A stretch of 64,000 nucleotides of DNA from Nannobrachium achirus (GCA_963921795.1 OY997641.1:56295193-56359192); one strand, 5' to 3'; positions 30,720 to 43,260 are shown, counted from the first letter of the stretch. Translations and numbers: made by a program. The notes: generated by a model from the sequence alone, not told the origin.

Positions 30720-31030
30720 GCAAATATCTCGCATTACCCCAACATGATAGACAGGGAGAAAGCTGTAAAAACCTGATTAAATATATTATTCTTCCCTGTA
30801 GAATCCATTTCTGCAAAGTATATTGTTGTGTTGTGCATAATTAATTAGATAATTAGCATATTTGACTAAATCAGAGCCTCTGGGGTCCTTGGTAAGTGAG
30901 GGAGAAGTTCACCTCTTCATCCAGGACTTTGTGTCAGGTGAGTGCTGTGGGCAGTAGAACCCCTCAGGTGAGGCTGGTAGCATTCTGGACACTTAGTGGC
31001 TTCATGAGACTTCCCAGCACAACACGCACG
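30720..31030. repeat. second copy of the 28970-29270 block
   Basis: Shares CATTACCCCAACATGATAGA, ATAATTAGCATATTTGACTA and CACCTCTTCATCCAGGACTT with the first copy, from which it differs by small indels. Confidence 0.85.
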
Positions 31031-31764
31031 CAGGCAGCCTGAGGCAGGCAATATACTTTGCAGAAATTGATTATACAGGAAAAAGTACATAAGGATCAAC
31101 TGAGAAAAGTTTGGTAAACCCTTTTATACATTTTTTATAGTGTTTTTTTTTTCTTTTTTCTTTCTGCTCGTGTCATTATTTGACACATGGGTGGAAATGA
31201 CAGGACAAACACTATTAAAATAAATTCTGCTATGTACATTTTTGTATCATGTATATTTAACCTGATTAACCAAGTTTTTGTGCTTTTATGGTAGTTTTAA
31301 AGAGAAAAAAGTAAGTGGATCACTTTACAACCTTTATTTATCTGGTCTGTCAGTTTACCCCGATGCTGGGGTAAAGTGAGACACAAGACCACTTTTTTTT
31401 TTTAAACAATCATATTTTCACTGCCTTTTGTCTTGAATACATTCTGATAACTTCCATTGTTAGGAAACATCCCAAATTACTGTGAAATGTGTACATTTTT
31501 ACTGATATGTTTAATTCACCTAGAGGGGAGCAAATGTAAAAAGTGTCTCAGTTTATCCCACTCTCCCCTAATATATTGTATCCATTATTGGAGCACAAGC
31601 TCTGTTTTTCCAAATTCTGCATGAAGAGTAATGCAATTTTGAATTGTGTCTGCCTGACAGCAACTAGTCTGAATTCTGAATAATATATTGTTGAATATAT
31701 TGTAGAACATGATCTTATTACAAGCTATTTTGTCATGAAACACTATAGTCCAACACATTGTTTT
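31031..31764. other. no gene recognised
   Basis: AT-rich; another GGGGTAAAGTGAGACAC word at about 31368 links it to the 28.9-kb repeat. Confidence 0.4.
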
Positions 31765-31960
31765 CATTGATTGATTGAAATGATTTATTAATCATCAATA
31801 TACAATTGGCCCATCATACCAGTGGGCCCATCAAGAGGCCAGAGATGCCCAGAATAGAGAAAAAATCGAAAGGATATACAACAAAGCCAAAAGGAAAGCA
31901 TTTCCATTGTGGTCCTGTATTAATGTAGACAATCACTAATACCAATACATTTTCTATTGG
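31765..31960 (-). repeat. possible LINE 3' tail
   Basis: Minus strand ends GATTAATAAATCATTTCAAT plus CAAT repeats, a LINE-type tail, next to the end of GIMAP a2. Confidence 0.35.
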
Positions 31961-31968
31961 TGTAACAA

Positions 31969-32786
31969 TCACTGCAATTTGCATTTGTCTGAAGCTTGAA
32001 TCCTGGACAATGCCACATCTACTAGCATTTCAGTTGCACGTTTTACACCTTGCCAAATGACTTCTGAGTATTTGTTAAGGAAGGTATTATCTATCTCAGC
32101 TCTTCTTCTTGCAACTTCCTGTGTCAAGCCAGGATCCTTCTGCAGAACGCACTGCATTTCAGCTGTTATGGCTTCCTCAGCCTCTTGGAACATGGCATTG
32201 GTGTAGTGTTTTCCCCTGTTTTGCGCCACCATTTCGTTGATCTTCCTCAGTAGTTCAGTGACCTGAGTGGGATCGTCCTTCCTGTTGTTAAAAACATGAT
32301 ATCTATTGTGGCATTCCTTGACAAAGTCGCTTAGATTTTCATTTTGCTCGATTAAGTCCTCTATGGATGATTCTTCACTCTCGAGATCATCTCCCTTGGT
32401 AAACAAGACCATTGTATAACGTCTTGCCTGTTCTCCAAAGGTGATCTGGATCATGTTTACTGTGTCTTCTTCTTCTTGTGTGAATCTTCCTGCCTGGATC
32501 ACAACCAGGAACACATGGGGACCTGGAGACAACAAAGAGATGCATCTCTTAATCTCCTTGATGACCTCTTCTGTTCCTAGGGTGCCGAACAAACCTGGCG
32601 TGTCAACGACGACCACAGATTGTCCGTCCCTCCGTTCTTCTTTTCTTGAACAGTTGTGTGTCACAGAGGAAAAGGAAAACCTGGATTCAAAAGCCTGCAG
32701 ACTTCCCAAGATGGAGTTTCCCGTTGCACTCTTCCCAACTCCACTCCTTCCAACCAGAGCAATGCGTAGCTTCTTAGATTGTTGCA
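31969..32786 (-). CDS. GIMAP/AIG1-type GTPase a2, terminal coding exon
   Basis: Septin-like GTPase of the GIMAP family. The exon follows the acceptor TAAAACTCTCAACAG, the same sequence context as a1, and reads TG|CAA in phase 1. The apparent start in this frame is only GTG at the splice junction, so an upstream first exon is required; none was found. Motifs: G1 GRSGVGKS, G3 DTPG, SPGPHVFLVVIQAGRFTQEE, FTKGDD (G4), YHVFNN near G5, then a helical tail. About 272 codons here. Unlike a1 it lacks the Gly/Ala hydrophobic segment; the tail is YSEVIWQGVKRATEMLVDVA, ending SDKCKLQ, so a soluble or peripheral form is likely. Minus strand, opposite to a1. Confidence 0.92.
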
Positions 32787-32920
32787 CTGTTGAGAGTTTT
32801 ACAGGGAATGTATTGTATTAATATTACTGTGCTGTAGCTATAGCTATGATATTACTGTAGCCATAGCTATCCATTCCAGTTCTGTTTAGTGCATTCTTGT
32901 GTCTAGCTAGTATCCCAGCC

Positions 32921-33127
32921 CAGTGGTTCTCAACCTTATCAGGCCATGGCCCCCAAAATAATCTAAATAATATTTGAACAACCCACCGCTGTTGATTACT
33001 TTTGATGCAGTAATGGTGCAGTAATGGTCTTTTTCTTATTAAAAGGTCTTAAAAGTCCTTAAATTGTCACTTCACTGTCATCTGGGGACCTCAAAAATCA
33101 GGCGGGCTCACAGGATGAGAACCACTG
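32921..33127. mobile_element. hAT MITE, 207 bp
   Basis: Ends CAGTGGTTCTCAACC and GATGAGAACCACTG are inverted. Lies just upstream of the a2 exon (minus strand), probably in its intron. Confidence 0.75.
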
Positions 33128-34382
33128 TCCTAGTCTACTGCACTAACTAATAGCCTATAACTCTTTCAGTTAGGACCAGACAAAAACTTTTTTTTTTTGT
33201 TTTGTTTTTTGTTGCTTTGGAATTAAATACCAGAGGAGACAAAGCCAGTCATCTTTTAATTTACCCCTGCAGACTCATGCATAGACTAGCTTTAATGACA
33301 GCAGTTCCTCCAAACATCCAGCAGAGTGTCATCACCTCTCACAAACAAACGGACTGAGTTTAATCACATTACAACTCAGTATGTGGTATCGTTAGTGAAC
33401 ATTGAAATGATATATTCAAATTTCACATAAATGAACAATAGGAAATTGAAATATGTATTTTTAAATTACTACAAGGAAAGGCAAAGTACATTTTTAATTA
33501 ATTTAACAATTTGTATTACTTTATTATGGAGATGAAGTTCAATGGTCTGTGTTAGGGACAAGCCAAAACAGGGGAATTTCAGTATTATATATATATTTCC
33601 CCCTTTTTTCAGATTCTGAGACATGGAAGTTAAATAGAGGTTTCAAAGTTGTACACTAAATGATTGTTACAGGCGTATTCTTATGGAAAGCTGTAGGCCT
33701 ATGGGCAGAATTAAAAGTATTCAAAAAACACAAATATTGGCACTCCCAAAGAATAGGAACACAAGACTGACTCAGTTTGACTGCACTGCATTCACTTTGA
33801 TCTCACTTTAAACCACTTTAACCCAAGCGTCACTATTTTTGGCATGCATATTAAAAAATGTTCAAAGCAAAGAAACATTTTACAGACTGGCTATTTTGAA
33901 AAGCTTCAGGTCAGTAACAGACAACATTTATTTTACCATTTTAAAAACAAATAATATTGACATTTTAAAAAGAAAGAAAATATGAAAAAAGTCATTTTGA
34001 ATACAGAATCAACACATCATTACATTTTTTATTGAAGATTCTTTTATTATTATTATTATTTTTTCAATCTACCATTCATTAAATAATATCCAATTTTGAT
34101 CAGTAGTTTAAAAGTTACATAAAAGCGTTTCTGAATATACATTTATAATTTGAAGCATGTACATCTGCAAAAACCTTAAAATATGCATAATGCATATTAA
34201 GCAGACTAAAGAAAACATACATTACTTTTCAGTTGTCAATGTGAAATTTGTGTGACAGTGTCGCTGTCACCTTCTCTCTTGGGATCATTTGGGATCCAGA
34301 ACCATAGCTTGAGACATAACGATAACAATAATAAATGAGTGCTGCTCCTGTCATGCACAGCCTAGCCTCGTGAACCAGGCTT
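33128..34382. other. no gene recognised
   Basis: AT-rich spacer between a2 and b1; it may hide the a2 first exon and the b1 3' UTR, but I found no ATG micro-exon with a GTAAGT donor. Confidence 0.4.
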
Positions 34383-35110
34383 TTATTTTGGCGATCGGAA
34401 AAAAATGCACAGCCAACTTTTCGTGCTGCAGCAGAACCTTTGTACAGCGACCAGAGATGTCCACATGGCACTAAACAAACTCTTCACCCTGTCGCCCTTT
34501 GCAGAAGGAGGTCTTACATAACACCTGTATCCTCTCTCACTGACTGAATCAACCTTTTCAAGGAGCTCTCTGACCTGCGCTCTGTTTCCTGTATCTTTGT
34601 TGTTCAACACATGATACTTCCCTCCATATTTGTCTACCACTTTCTTTAGGTTCTCGTCCTCTCTAATGAACTGCTCTATGCTTGTGTCTTCCAGTCTGTC
34701 TCCATAAGTGAAGAGAACCATGGTGTAAGCACAGACGTCAGGTGACAGGATTCTCTCCAGTGTCTTCATGGCCTTGTATTCCTGTTCTGTGAAGTGTCCC
34801 AGCTGGACTACATAGAGGAAGAGGTGTGGACCTGGAGCGCTCAGCGACAAGGCTGCTTCCAGCTCTGCTTCCTGCTGTTCTTCTGACAGTTTACTGTTAC
34901 ACAGTCCAGGGGTGTCCACCACTGTTACCCTCCTGTTGAACACATCTCCTTCTGCCTTTTCACTTTTCAGAGTGACTGGTGCAAAACCTAAACTACAGTC
35001 AAACACTTTCCTTCCCAAGATGGTGTTTGCTGATGAACTCTTCCCCACTTTCTCCTGACCTACCAACACCAGCTGGTAGGTACCTACACTCATTTCAGTG
35101 TAGCTTGACT
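34383..35110 (-). CDS. GIMAP-type GTPase b1, exon 2
   Basis: Main exon, spliced in frame to 36397-36421 for a 250-residue protein. It starts after the acceptor CTGTTGTTTTCAG. Motifs in the spliced protein: G1 GQEKVGKS at 26-33, G3 DTPG at 74-77, the box SAPGPHLFLYVVQLGHFTEQ, FTYGD at the G4 position (the usual Lys is Tyr), and LNNKD. The GTPase core is almost identical to b2 and b3. The tail after DSVSERG differs: GYRCYVRPPSAKGDRVK, then an aromatic/Cys-rich end FRSPK. A GTAAGA inside the tail could be an alternative donor, so the true C-terminus is uncertain. Probable role, as for the family, is membrane or vesicle scaffolding in lymphoid cells. Confidence 0.92.
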
Positions 35111-35299
35111 CTGAAAACAACAGAGGTTAAACGTAAATTGAAGTTACAATGGGTTAGGAAGGGGCCCTGGGTGGGGAGTGTCTGATAAATATCAAAATAT
35201 TGAATCAAGCAAATTAAAATCTGTCCAGGATGGTCGGACGGATGATAAAATGACCAAAAGATTTTTTGAAAGTGATTATCCCTTCAAATTCCCATTCCC

Positions 35300-35813
35300 T
35301 TTAAAGTTGTACTATGTAACTTTTTTTATAAAACAAATCTTAAAATTCTCCTAACTATTAAATCACAAAAGTTTTAGAAGATCCGCGCCGTGAATTTCAG
35401 CCTGTAAAGCCTTCTCTGTATGTAAACTGAGATCCTTGCCGTGGACCGGATCTCGCGCCAAAATTGCGTCATCACACTACCGGCCAATCACAGCGAGGGT
35501 TATACAACTGCCGGCCAATCACAGCGCATCTTGAAGTGGGGTCGCTATGGCAGCCATATTTGTTGTCGCCCGTTTGTACCATCCCTTCTCTAGGTAATTT
35601 CGCCTACCAGGCAGGGTGAAGGAGTCCGTATCTCTGGAATTACTGAACGCACAGGAACAAGGGACCCCTTAAAAGATAGATCTCAGCGAGGTGGAGGCAG
35701 ACGCGGGGGTCTGAAGGTACGAAAAACGTCCGAAAGACGCGGACGCGACCGCGGTTTGCTATAGGGCTAATGACCACTAGTTGGGCATCTTACACAGTAT
35801 GGCTTTAAATTCC
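35300..35813. mobile_element. MITE in the b1 intron
   Basis: Ends CTTTAAAGTTGTACTATGTA and TTACACAGTATGGCTTTAAA are imperfect inverted repeats. GC-richer than its surroundings. It is absent from the intron of b2, so it inserted after that duplication. Confidence 0.6.
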
Positions 35814-35943
35814 CATTCCCATTAGTAAGGAGCACACATTTGTGGGATGAGCAATCGCAGCTGAGTATGCAGGTGGCACCCATGAAACATGAGCTCAGTT
35901 AATCATTTAATCCCATTCATACATGCAGTAGTCTTACACATGC

Positions 35944-35997
35944 CAATCTACAAGCTCCATATGTGTCACAGACAGTGTGACGTTGTACATCTGCCAT
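35944..35997. repeat. hairpin family copy in the b1 intron, decayed
   Basis: AATCTACAAGCTCCATATGT with a weakened right arm TTGTACATCTGCC. Orthologous position to 44607-44667 in b2. Confidence 0.6.
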
Positions 35998-36396
35998 GTT
36001 CACTACCATTGACAATTTGTGAATAATTATTTGATACGTTTTGACAATTTCCACCTATAATAATGACATGCCCAAAATAGTGACGCCAGGTTGAAAGTCA
36101 TTAAGAAACATAATTTCCTCAGTGAGACTATAGTGTTCTTAACATCCAAAAACACAGAATAAACTTTTCCCATATTTCCTTACTTTACTTTATTTACTTG
36201 CTTATCTTGGATATGTGGAGTCCAATAAAGTTCAAATTCAAACTCTGGACACATACAGACTGAGTCCTTATTTGAGCTGTGCCCACAGTTTGCAAAGAGC
36301 AGGTCCAGTAATAGCCTTAAAAAAATTAAAAGCATTTTAAACGGGGAAAAAAAGAAGAAAAGAAAAGTAGTTAGTAGATGACATGAATATACTTAC

Positions 36397-36421
36397 CAGG
36401 TTGAGCATGTTTGCTGGCCAT
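36397..36421 (-). CDS. GIMAP b1, exon 1 (25 nt)
   Basis: ATG followed by seven codons and one base (MASKHAQP), ending at the donor GTAAGT. Joined to 35110 it restores the frame as QPESSYTEMS. The same 25-nt exon occurs before b2 and b3. Confidence 0.88.
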
Positions 36422-36486
36422 GATTATCTTGATAAGGCAGTTGATTAATGATGTCTTGTTGTCAGTGTCGATGCAGCAGAGTTTTG

Positions 36487-36494
36487 CTTATAAA
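36487..36494 (-). promoter_or_regulatory. TATA-like box of GIMAP b1
   Basis: TTTATAAG on the minus strand, about 70 bp before the ATG; predicts transcription start near 36460 and a 5' UTR of about 40 nt. Confidence 0.4.
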
Positions 36495-37261
36495 TTACTG
36501 TATATTCAATAAACTCCTTCCAGTCTCCTCCCCTAAACGCATCATATGGTGGATATGAAAAGCAGCTAATGGTAACCTGACCCTGAGAACTTGTTAGTGA
36601 AGGTTTGAGCCAATCAACTCAATCTCCTAGATTAGACTGTTCCATACCCCCAGAATCCACCATTCAAACCTAATGTGCTCTAGGCACATAACTGGGCAGA
36701 GTGTTTGTTTTCTTCCATTAACCGCACCCAAGCCAACATGTGACTGGCACACACCTGCCAGCACTTTACGCTCAAAATGAGTCAATGCAAAAATAACAAT
36801 ATTGCACGGGAATATTGTTTGTACACACATACCGTTAGTACATACATACATAGGCTATATGTATATATATATATGTGTTTGTAAAAATAATGTTGGGGCG
36901 CTACGCCGCTACCCATACATTTTGCTGTGTTGCTCATGAATGCCCGACCCTTACAAGCTGTACCTAATTTAAAGGTGACTAATCAACAATTAATGAAAAT
37001 GCAAACAAATAGAATACCAATTGGTAAAATGCATTCGGGTCCCCATCCGGAATCAATTTACTATAATTATTTTTTTTGTCTTAGGAATGCGACAAATACA
37101 AGATCTCCATGGAGTGAGTAATCAATAGAAAAATTGAAATATAAAATATCAAAGACCCCAAAGTGTCCCCTGCAGATGTCAAGAACCACTGAGACGCAGC
37201 AGGCCGCCCACACAACACTCCATTATAGGTCATATGGTTATTGGTGGCTTTTCAGGAGACG
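36495..37261. other. upstream region of GIMAP b1
   Basis: 36936-37261 is shared with 45300-45620 upstream of b2 (for example GTAAAATGCATTCGGGTCCC and ACTGAGACGCAGCAGGCCGC). A TATATA run lies at about 36860-36876. No ORF recognised. Confidence 0.6.
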
Positions 37262-37480
37262 GTGTTACTTGAGGACACGAGGAGATTAAGTTCTACCGGC
37301 TAAACTCGTTTTTGTTTGTCAGCTTCAATACTTGTGGTGTCCATTAAGGTTAACAGGAATTCTATGACGATGAGAAACTCTTAAGATCATGCAGGTGTTA
37401 TGTAAGGAATGGCGATAGAGAACACGTGAGAGTCTAAACAGATCGTACATGATGAGTGATTAATGAAGGGCATGACAGGT
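37262..37480. repeat. GIMAP-flank module upstream of b1
   Basis: GTGTTACTTGAGGACACGAG, then TTCTACCGGCTAAACT and GGTGTCCATTAAGGTTAACA. It lies about 840 bp before the b1 start codon. Confidence 0.65.
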
Positions 37481-38276
37481 TTGACCTGGCAGGTTTAATA
37501 GCAAACAGTAACTTGTCAACAGATAACATATGCCATCTGTCTTAGCTTTTTTTCTTGCACCATTTTTCACTGTGGTCACTCACTCATGTAGCCTACCATT
37601 CACATAAACTTGTTTCATTGTCGGACCACATTTGAATTTCCAAAAAGTAATACTCTTCTTCTGGAGTGGAATGTGGGTCGGCGTGGTAGTGGACGTCACA
37701 AACTTAACGTGTGGACCTTCAAAGCGCAACGTTTCTCAGATCCGCACCACAAACACTGGTCAGGGGTCTAAGAAACAAGCAGGTGTGGTGCAGAACGAAT
37801 TCAAGATACCACCACGGTAGTGGAAAAAGTGGCACTCCAGAAATAACAAGTGAAAAACAAGCTCAGATGCACATTATTATTTTATTGAGAGGTGTTTCGT
37901 CCTCTGCCTTCCTCAGGGCAGATTACAAAGTGACATTGGGATGTACAGTGCACAACCCTCTTTTTAAGGCATACATGTAATAAAGCAGTTCACAATATCA
38001 GTTCACAAAATCACAGACACTACATATATCAAAGACACTGTTTTTGTTTTTTTAGACATCACAGACTACATCATGATTGAAATAATCTAATTACAAAATG
38101 GCACAGAATGACACATGTGCATGGGCTGCACGTTTTTCTTTCTTTTTTCCCCCTTTTTTTAAGTTAATGAATAAGGAGTATGTGACTTTAACATCGCCTG
38201 GTCTGCATGTACAAGCATGTACTTTGGTTCATAAGACAGGAGTCGATTGACCCCAGCAAGCACTGTCAGAACCTAT
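37481..38276. other. no gene recognised
   Basis: No named repeat. Partly shared with the start of 46.0 kb (CAAAAAGTAATACTCTTCTT region). Confidence 0.35.
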
Positions 38277-38942
38277 AGTCCATGGGCCAGACGAGTTGTC
38301 GGTATCAAAAAGGTGGCAAAGGTTATCATGCATTTTATAAAAGCTCTATATCTGTAGATTATATTTTGGTATGATAACCCTTTCTTAGACACAGCTAAAT
38401 TGGTGTTATCAGCCACTAGAGTTGGTGTCCCATTAACTTTACATTACAGGAAAGAAAAGCTAAAAATGAATATGCTTTAAGTAGCATAAGAGGAGTCAAA
38501 CTAGGGGGTTTTCATGATGCTGAATCCATTGCAAGCATCTGTTTTGCACAAAAAACATTCCTGAGGCTAAAACAGCCCCCACAAAAGTGTGAAAAGTGAT
38601 GACTCATCACTTTTCATCACTAAACCATAGTCTTGTAGGACAGTTTATAGCCCAAGGAATGTTTTTTGTGCAAAACAGATGCTTGCAATGGATTCAGCAT
38701 CATGAAAACCCCCTAGTTTGACCCCTCTTATGCTACTTAAAGCAGATTCATTTTTAGCTTTTTTTCCCTGTAATGTAAAGTTAATGGGACACCAACTCTA
38801 GCGGCTGATAACACCAATTTAGCTGTGTCTCAGAAAGGGTTATCATACCAAAATATAATCTACAGATATAGAGCTTTTATAAAATGCATGGTAACCTTTG
38901 CCACCTTTTTGATACCGACAACTCGTCTGGCCCATGGACTAC
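38277..38942. mobile_element. long fold-back element 1 (about 666 bp)
   Basis: Arms of about 310 bp (38277-38590 and 38625-38942) are near-perfect reverse complements around GAAAAGTGATGACTCATCAC. No ORF. Its central arms (CTGAATCCATTGCAAGCAT, TTTTGCACAAAAAACATTCC) are shared with 41264-41913. Confidence 0.92.
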
Positions 38943-40180
38943 TAGCTGGACCAATCATTGATGTCTCGAATGGGGCCGGGCCAGATCAAGTCAAACAAAA
39001 CTAGAATCAGTGCTCTTCCGACTCCGAGCACAGGTCTCCACCAGGCCGTGCGTCCTGGTGGTGCACGGCCTGGTGGTGCTACTGTATAATAGGCCAATGT
39101 AAAAAGGGTGGCATATGTTCTTCACCTTAGACCTTTCATGGCAATCGGACGCTGCATGCATGATTTGAAGCATTGTGTTCCAAAAATGTGTTGTGCTAAA
39201 GTCTACCTGCTGGTGGCGCTATAACAGCCCAATGTGGAAAAGGTAGCATTTGTTCCTTGACCTAGTGGGAATATGTGTGGCAAATTTCACACTAATCGCA
39301 AGCTGCGTTGATGATTTGAGGTATTTTGTTCAAAAACGGATCAATCCTGCAAACTTTGGAAGCCAATATTAGCCAATTAGGATGGAATATGAAATATCAG
39401 ACGGATCGGACTTGATCACATGACTATAGAGATACTGTGTACAGATTTGCATGATTTTTGGATAAAATCTCAAGGAATAATAGGAAAAATTGTGTTTTAC
39501 ATAAGTCGGCCTCCTGGTGGCGCTATAAAAGGCTGATGTGAAAAATGCAGGGAAAGGGTTTTTCCTTGGCCTCTAGGGAGTGCGCTTACAAAGTTTGAAA
39601 CTGATCGGTGGAGTTATAGGTAAAACCACAAATCGGCCTGTTATAGTGCCACCATGAGGCTGATTTCAAAAATTTGAAGTGGCATTTCTTCCTCGACCTA
39701 GTGGGAACGTGTGTGCGCGATTTCATGATAATTGCACTTTGCGTTTGGGATTTGAGGCATTTTGTTCAAAACGGCTCAATCCTACAAACTTTGGAAGCCA
39801 ATCTTAGCCAATCAGGATGGAATATACAAAATTGGACAGATCCGTGTCGATCACATGACTGTCGAGATACTGCCTACCGATTTGTAGGATTTTTGGACAA
39901 AATCTGTAAGAGTAGTGCACAGAAATGTGTTTTGCGAACATCGGCCACTAGGTGGCGCTAGAAAAGGCCCATTTGAAAAATTTAGGGCAGAGGTTCTAGA
40001 TTGGTATCCAGGGAATGTGTGTGCTCACTTTGGCAGCAACTGGGCCAACGGCGACTGAGATTAGGCGCACACAAACTGCGAGGACGCACGGACGGACGCA
40101 CGCACGGACGCACGGACGGACGAGGGTGAAAACATACTCTCCCCCATGCCTTCGGCTGGTGGAGACAATGACTAGTCAGA
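38943..40180 (+). repeat. GGTGGCGCTATAA repeat family
   Basis: Internally repetitive: CTGGTGGCGCTATAACAG-like words at 39056, 39210, 39510, 39640 (inverted) and 39945, each followed by TTCCTTGACCTAGTGGGAA-type text. Ends in a GGACGGACGCACG tract (40080-40130). Unclassified fish repeat; other copies at 46, 56, 60 and 62-63 kb. Confidence 0.65.
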
Positions 40181-41263
40181 TCTGGCCTAGAATACCACCT
40201 GATTTCAACCAACATAAATTCTGCCCACGAAAACGGACATACTGGATTAATCAGAGAGGGTCGGGTCGAGGCCAGATAAATATCATAATATGTCCCAGGA
40301 TATAACCTTACATGCTCATATTTCAACTAACATTACAAACAATAACAATAATCCTTTAGTCCATATGACATCCTGGTAATGACGTCAAGATCATCCCCAT
40401 ATGGGCTGTGATCTGGCCTAGTTCTGAACGTCACCGGAGTCACCGGAGGATGTCATCATGACGTAATTTGGCTTGCAGGGACTGGACCTGATTACTGCTA
40501 CACTGAATGATGCAGGTCAACAATGGAAACAGCATGAAAAACACAATCTGAAACGTAATAATGTATTATCTAGTCTTTCTTTCTCTCACCCCCTCTTGAA
40601 TGGCTGCTGACTTGCATTTCTGAGCTCCTTTATAATTGAAAAGGGAGCATTTGAAAATAATTAACAATAATAAACCACAGGGCCATGGCCGTCAATTATC
40701 AATCTTCAGAATATATCGGTTATCAAACTGTCCGACAGTTATCTGTACAGAATTGAGAAATGAGTAATTATAGATCAAAACCCTGGCGAGAAGCAGTAGA
40801 TGAACACTTAACATGCTCTCATGCCCCCTCACAGTTTTCTATTGGAGAACACAACACAACTATACAGTCAACAACAAAGTTGTTTACAGAGTTCATCTTC
40901 TAACAGGCGAGGTTGAATAGCGTTGAAAGATGATGAGAAATCCTGGCACGATTTTGAATAAAAGATTGTGCAAGGTGACAGTAGCGGTCATGCATGTACA
41001 CCCTGTCACTCCTATTATGCAAACAAAACATGAAAGGGATCTTGAAACATGAAATTCAGGGGGCTTATTGATCAACTGTCAGAGTAGGAATATTGATCTA
41101 CAACATTATCATTACTTCTAATGAAATGTAAAACAGGTCACAGGTTAGCGCAACACTATGTGGACATTGGTCCAGGTCTGGACTCTTATCCCTAGGCGGC
41201 CACTTGTTTATCGAAAGGTTCGGCCGCTTCAAGTGTTCTTGAGCAAGACGTGAACTCCTAATA
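40181..41263. other. no gene recognised
   Basis: Single-copy-looking sequence within this window. ORFs short and without resemblance. Confidence 0.4.
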
Positions 41264-41913
41264 GGCCAGTCAATCTAAGCTAAAAAAGGGCCTGACCCAA
41301 AAGAAATTGCAATAGTCATGGTTCAAGGTTTTTTATGGTCCTTAGGGTCATCCAAATAACATATTAAAAGTTGTGAATTATATATTTAGTGGATCAAGGT
41401 AAATTCAGGGGGTTCAAGTTTTGGTCCATTCACTTACTATACAGGAAAAAAAGACCCCCAAAGAAATCTTCTTTAAGTAGCATGTGTGGGGTCTATCTAG
41501 GGGTTTTTCATGATTCTGAATCCATTGCAAGCATTTGTTTTGCACAAAAAACATTCCTTGGGCTAAGAACGGACCCATAGAACTATGGTTTAGTGATGAG
41601 TCATCACTTTTCTGGGGTCATCTCCATTTCGTGGTGTCCGTTTTTAACCCGACGAATGTTTTTTGTGCAAAACGAATGCTTGCAATGGATTCAAGACCAT
41701 GAAAAACCCTTAGTTAGACCCCTCTTGGGGGGTCTTTTTTCCTGTATAGTAAGTGAATGGACCCAAACATGAATCCCCTAAATTTACCTTGATCCACTAA
41801 ATATATAATTCACAACTTTTAATATGTTATTTGGATGACCCTAAGGATCATAAAAAACCTTGAACCATTACTATTGCAATTTCTTTTGGGTCAAACCTTA
41901 GATTGACTAGCCT
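41264..41913. mobile_element. long fold-back element 2 (about 650 bp)
   Basis: Ends AGGCCAGTCAATCTAAG and CTTAGATTGACTAGCCT. The arms pair across nearly their full length around TAGTGATGAGTCATCACTTT. The outer part recurs without its centre at 52788-52938. Confidence 0.92.
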
Positions 41914-42818
41914 AATGACTCCCAATGAGCAGGTTGATGCCTTGCATGGTTTCCTGCACTGGTGTGTGAAACCCAGGTATTTAAAACATCTGTCTAATAA
42001 TAAACCTGACTTTTTTTAAACTATTATGACAACTTACCCTGTGATGGGGACAACTTGTCACACATGCACATAATGTACATTTATGTCTCTATATTAATGT
42101 GAAGAATTACAAATCTAAAGTACATGCATTTGTGCAGAATTCTTTAATTTAAAATAAAAAAATAATGAGAATTAATGTGATGTACAGAGACTGATATACG
42201 AAAGCAAAATGTGTGACACTGTGGCTTCGACGAGTAGCAGATTCAGTGGATATTGAATCGTCATTTCTGAACTCGCTGTCAATCTGGTCGACATTAGAAT
42301 GCAGCTCATACTGTCGCTGTCACTGTCATGAAACTGTAAACTTCTAATAAACACTTCAATCAATCAATCAAATCTACTGTAGTATAAATAAGAGATACAT
42401 TTTGATGTTGGTCGAATAGTTAAGTATTGAATTAATAATTAACATTTTAGAATAACGAAAAATCTAAAATCAATAATACAATTGAAATCAGAGTGCACCA
42501 TGCGTATATCAGCGTATGTGAAAAAGAAAGTATTAGCTTGTATTAATAACCCTTAATTATTAAATTCAACTAAAACATGACACGACTACAACTTTATATG
42601 AAGATAAATTATTTATTTGATCACACCATAATCATGACACCCAAACTAAAACCACTGTGCATGGAAGATACAATTAAATGAAAATTAAAATAACATGAAC
42701 ATAAATGATAACAGAAATAGCTATGAATGAGAAGAATGAATGATGCCATAATGTCCAATGTAAAGTACAGTATAATGTATAGGCAAAATATAATTGCGGT
42801 GTGACCGTAAAAGTCCGG

Positions 42819-42875
42819 AACAAGCTCACAATGTGATGCATCACAATGCGAGAGATTGTAGATCGGCTTTTTTCA
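42819..42875. repeat. hairpin family copy in a MITE
   Basis: CAAGCTCACAATGTGATGCA and GATTGTAGATCGGCTTTTTT; followed by the hAT MITE words TCAAATGGCCAAAATG. Confidence 0.75.
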
Positions 42876-43260
42876 AATGGCCAAAATGTACATACAGTAA
42901 GTGGGTAATGTATGTTTTGTAATAATCAAAATCTACAAACTAACTACACACAGCAACTAGTAACTAAAGTATTATGTCTGTGGAGACCAAATAATCAGGC
43001 CAGCAGTAGGGTAGGTTAGTCTTTACTTGTCAGCTGCAAACATGACAACAGGAGCTGCATACATTCACTGGCAGCAGAGCCACACTGGAATAAGACACAC
43101 CCCCCAGCCCAGCACTTAAAGGAACAGAGACAACTTACACACATAGCAAGAAACAGTATGTAGTGGCGTAGAACTAGATGTACAGAAATGTTGAAGTATT
43201 CCAGTAAAGTAAAAAATACCCCAAATTTGTACTGAAGTATATTACTTAACACCGCAGCAG
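42876..43260. mobile_element. hAT MITE fragment with a 185-bp insertion
   Basis: GTAATGTATGTTTTGTAATA and CAAAATCTACAA, closing with GAAGTATATTACTTAACACC. Compared with 48420-48600, about 185 bp (roughly 42970-43160) are extra here. Confidence 0.6.
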
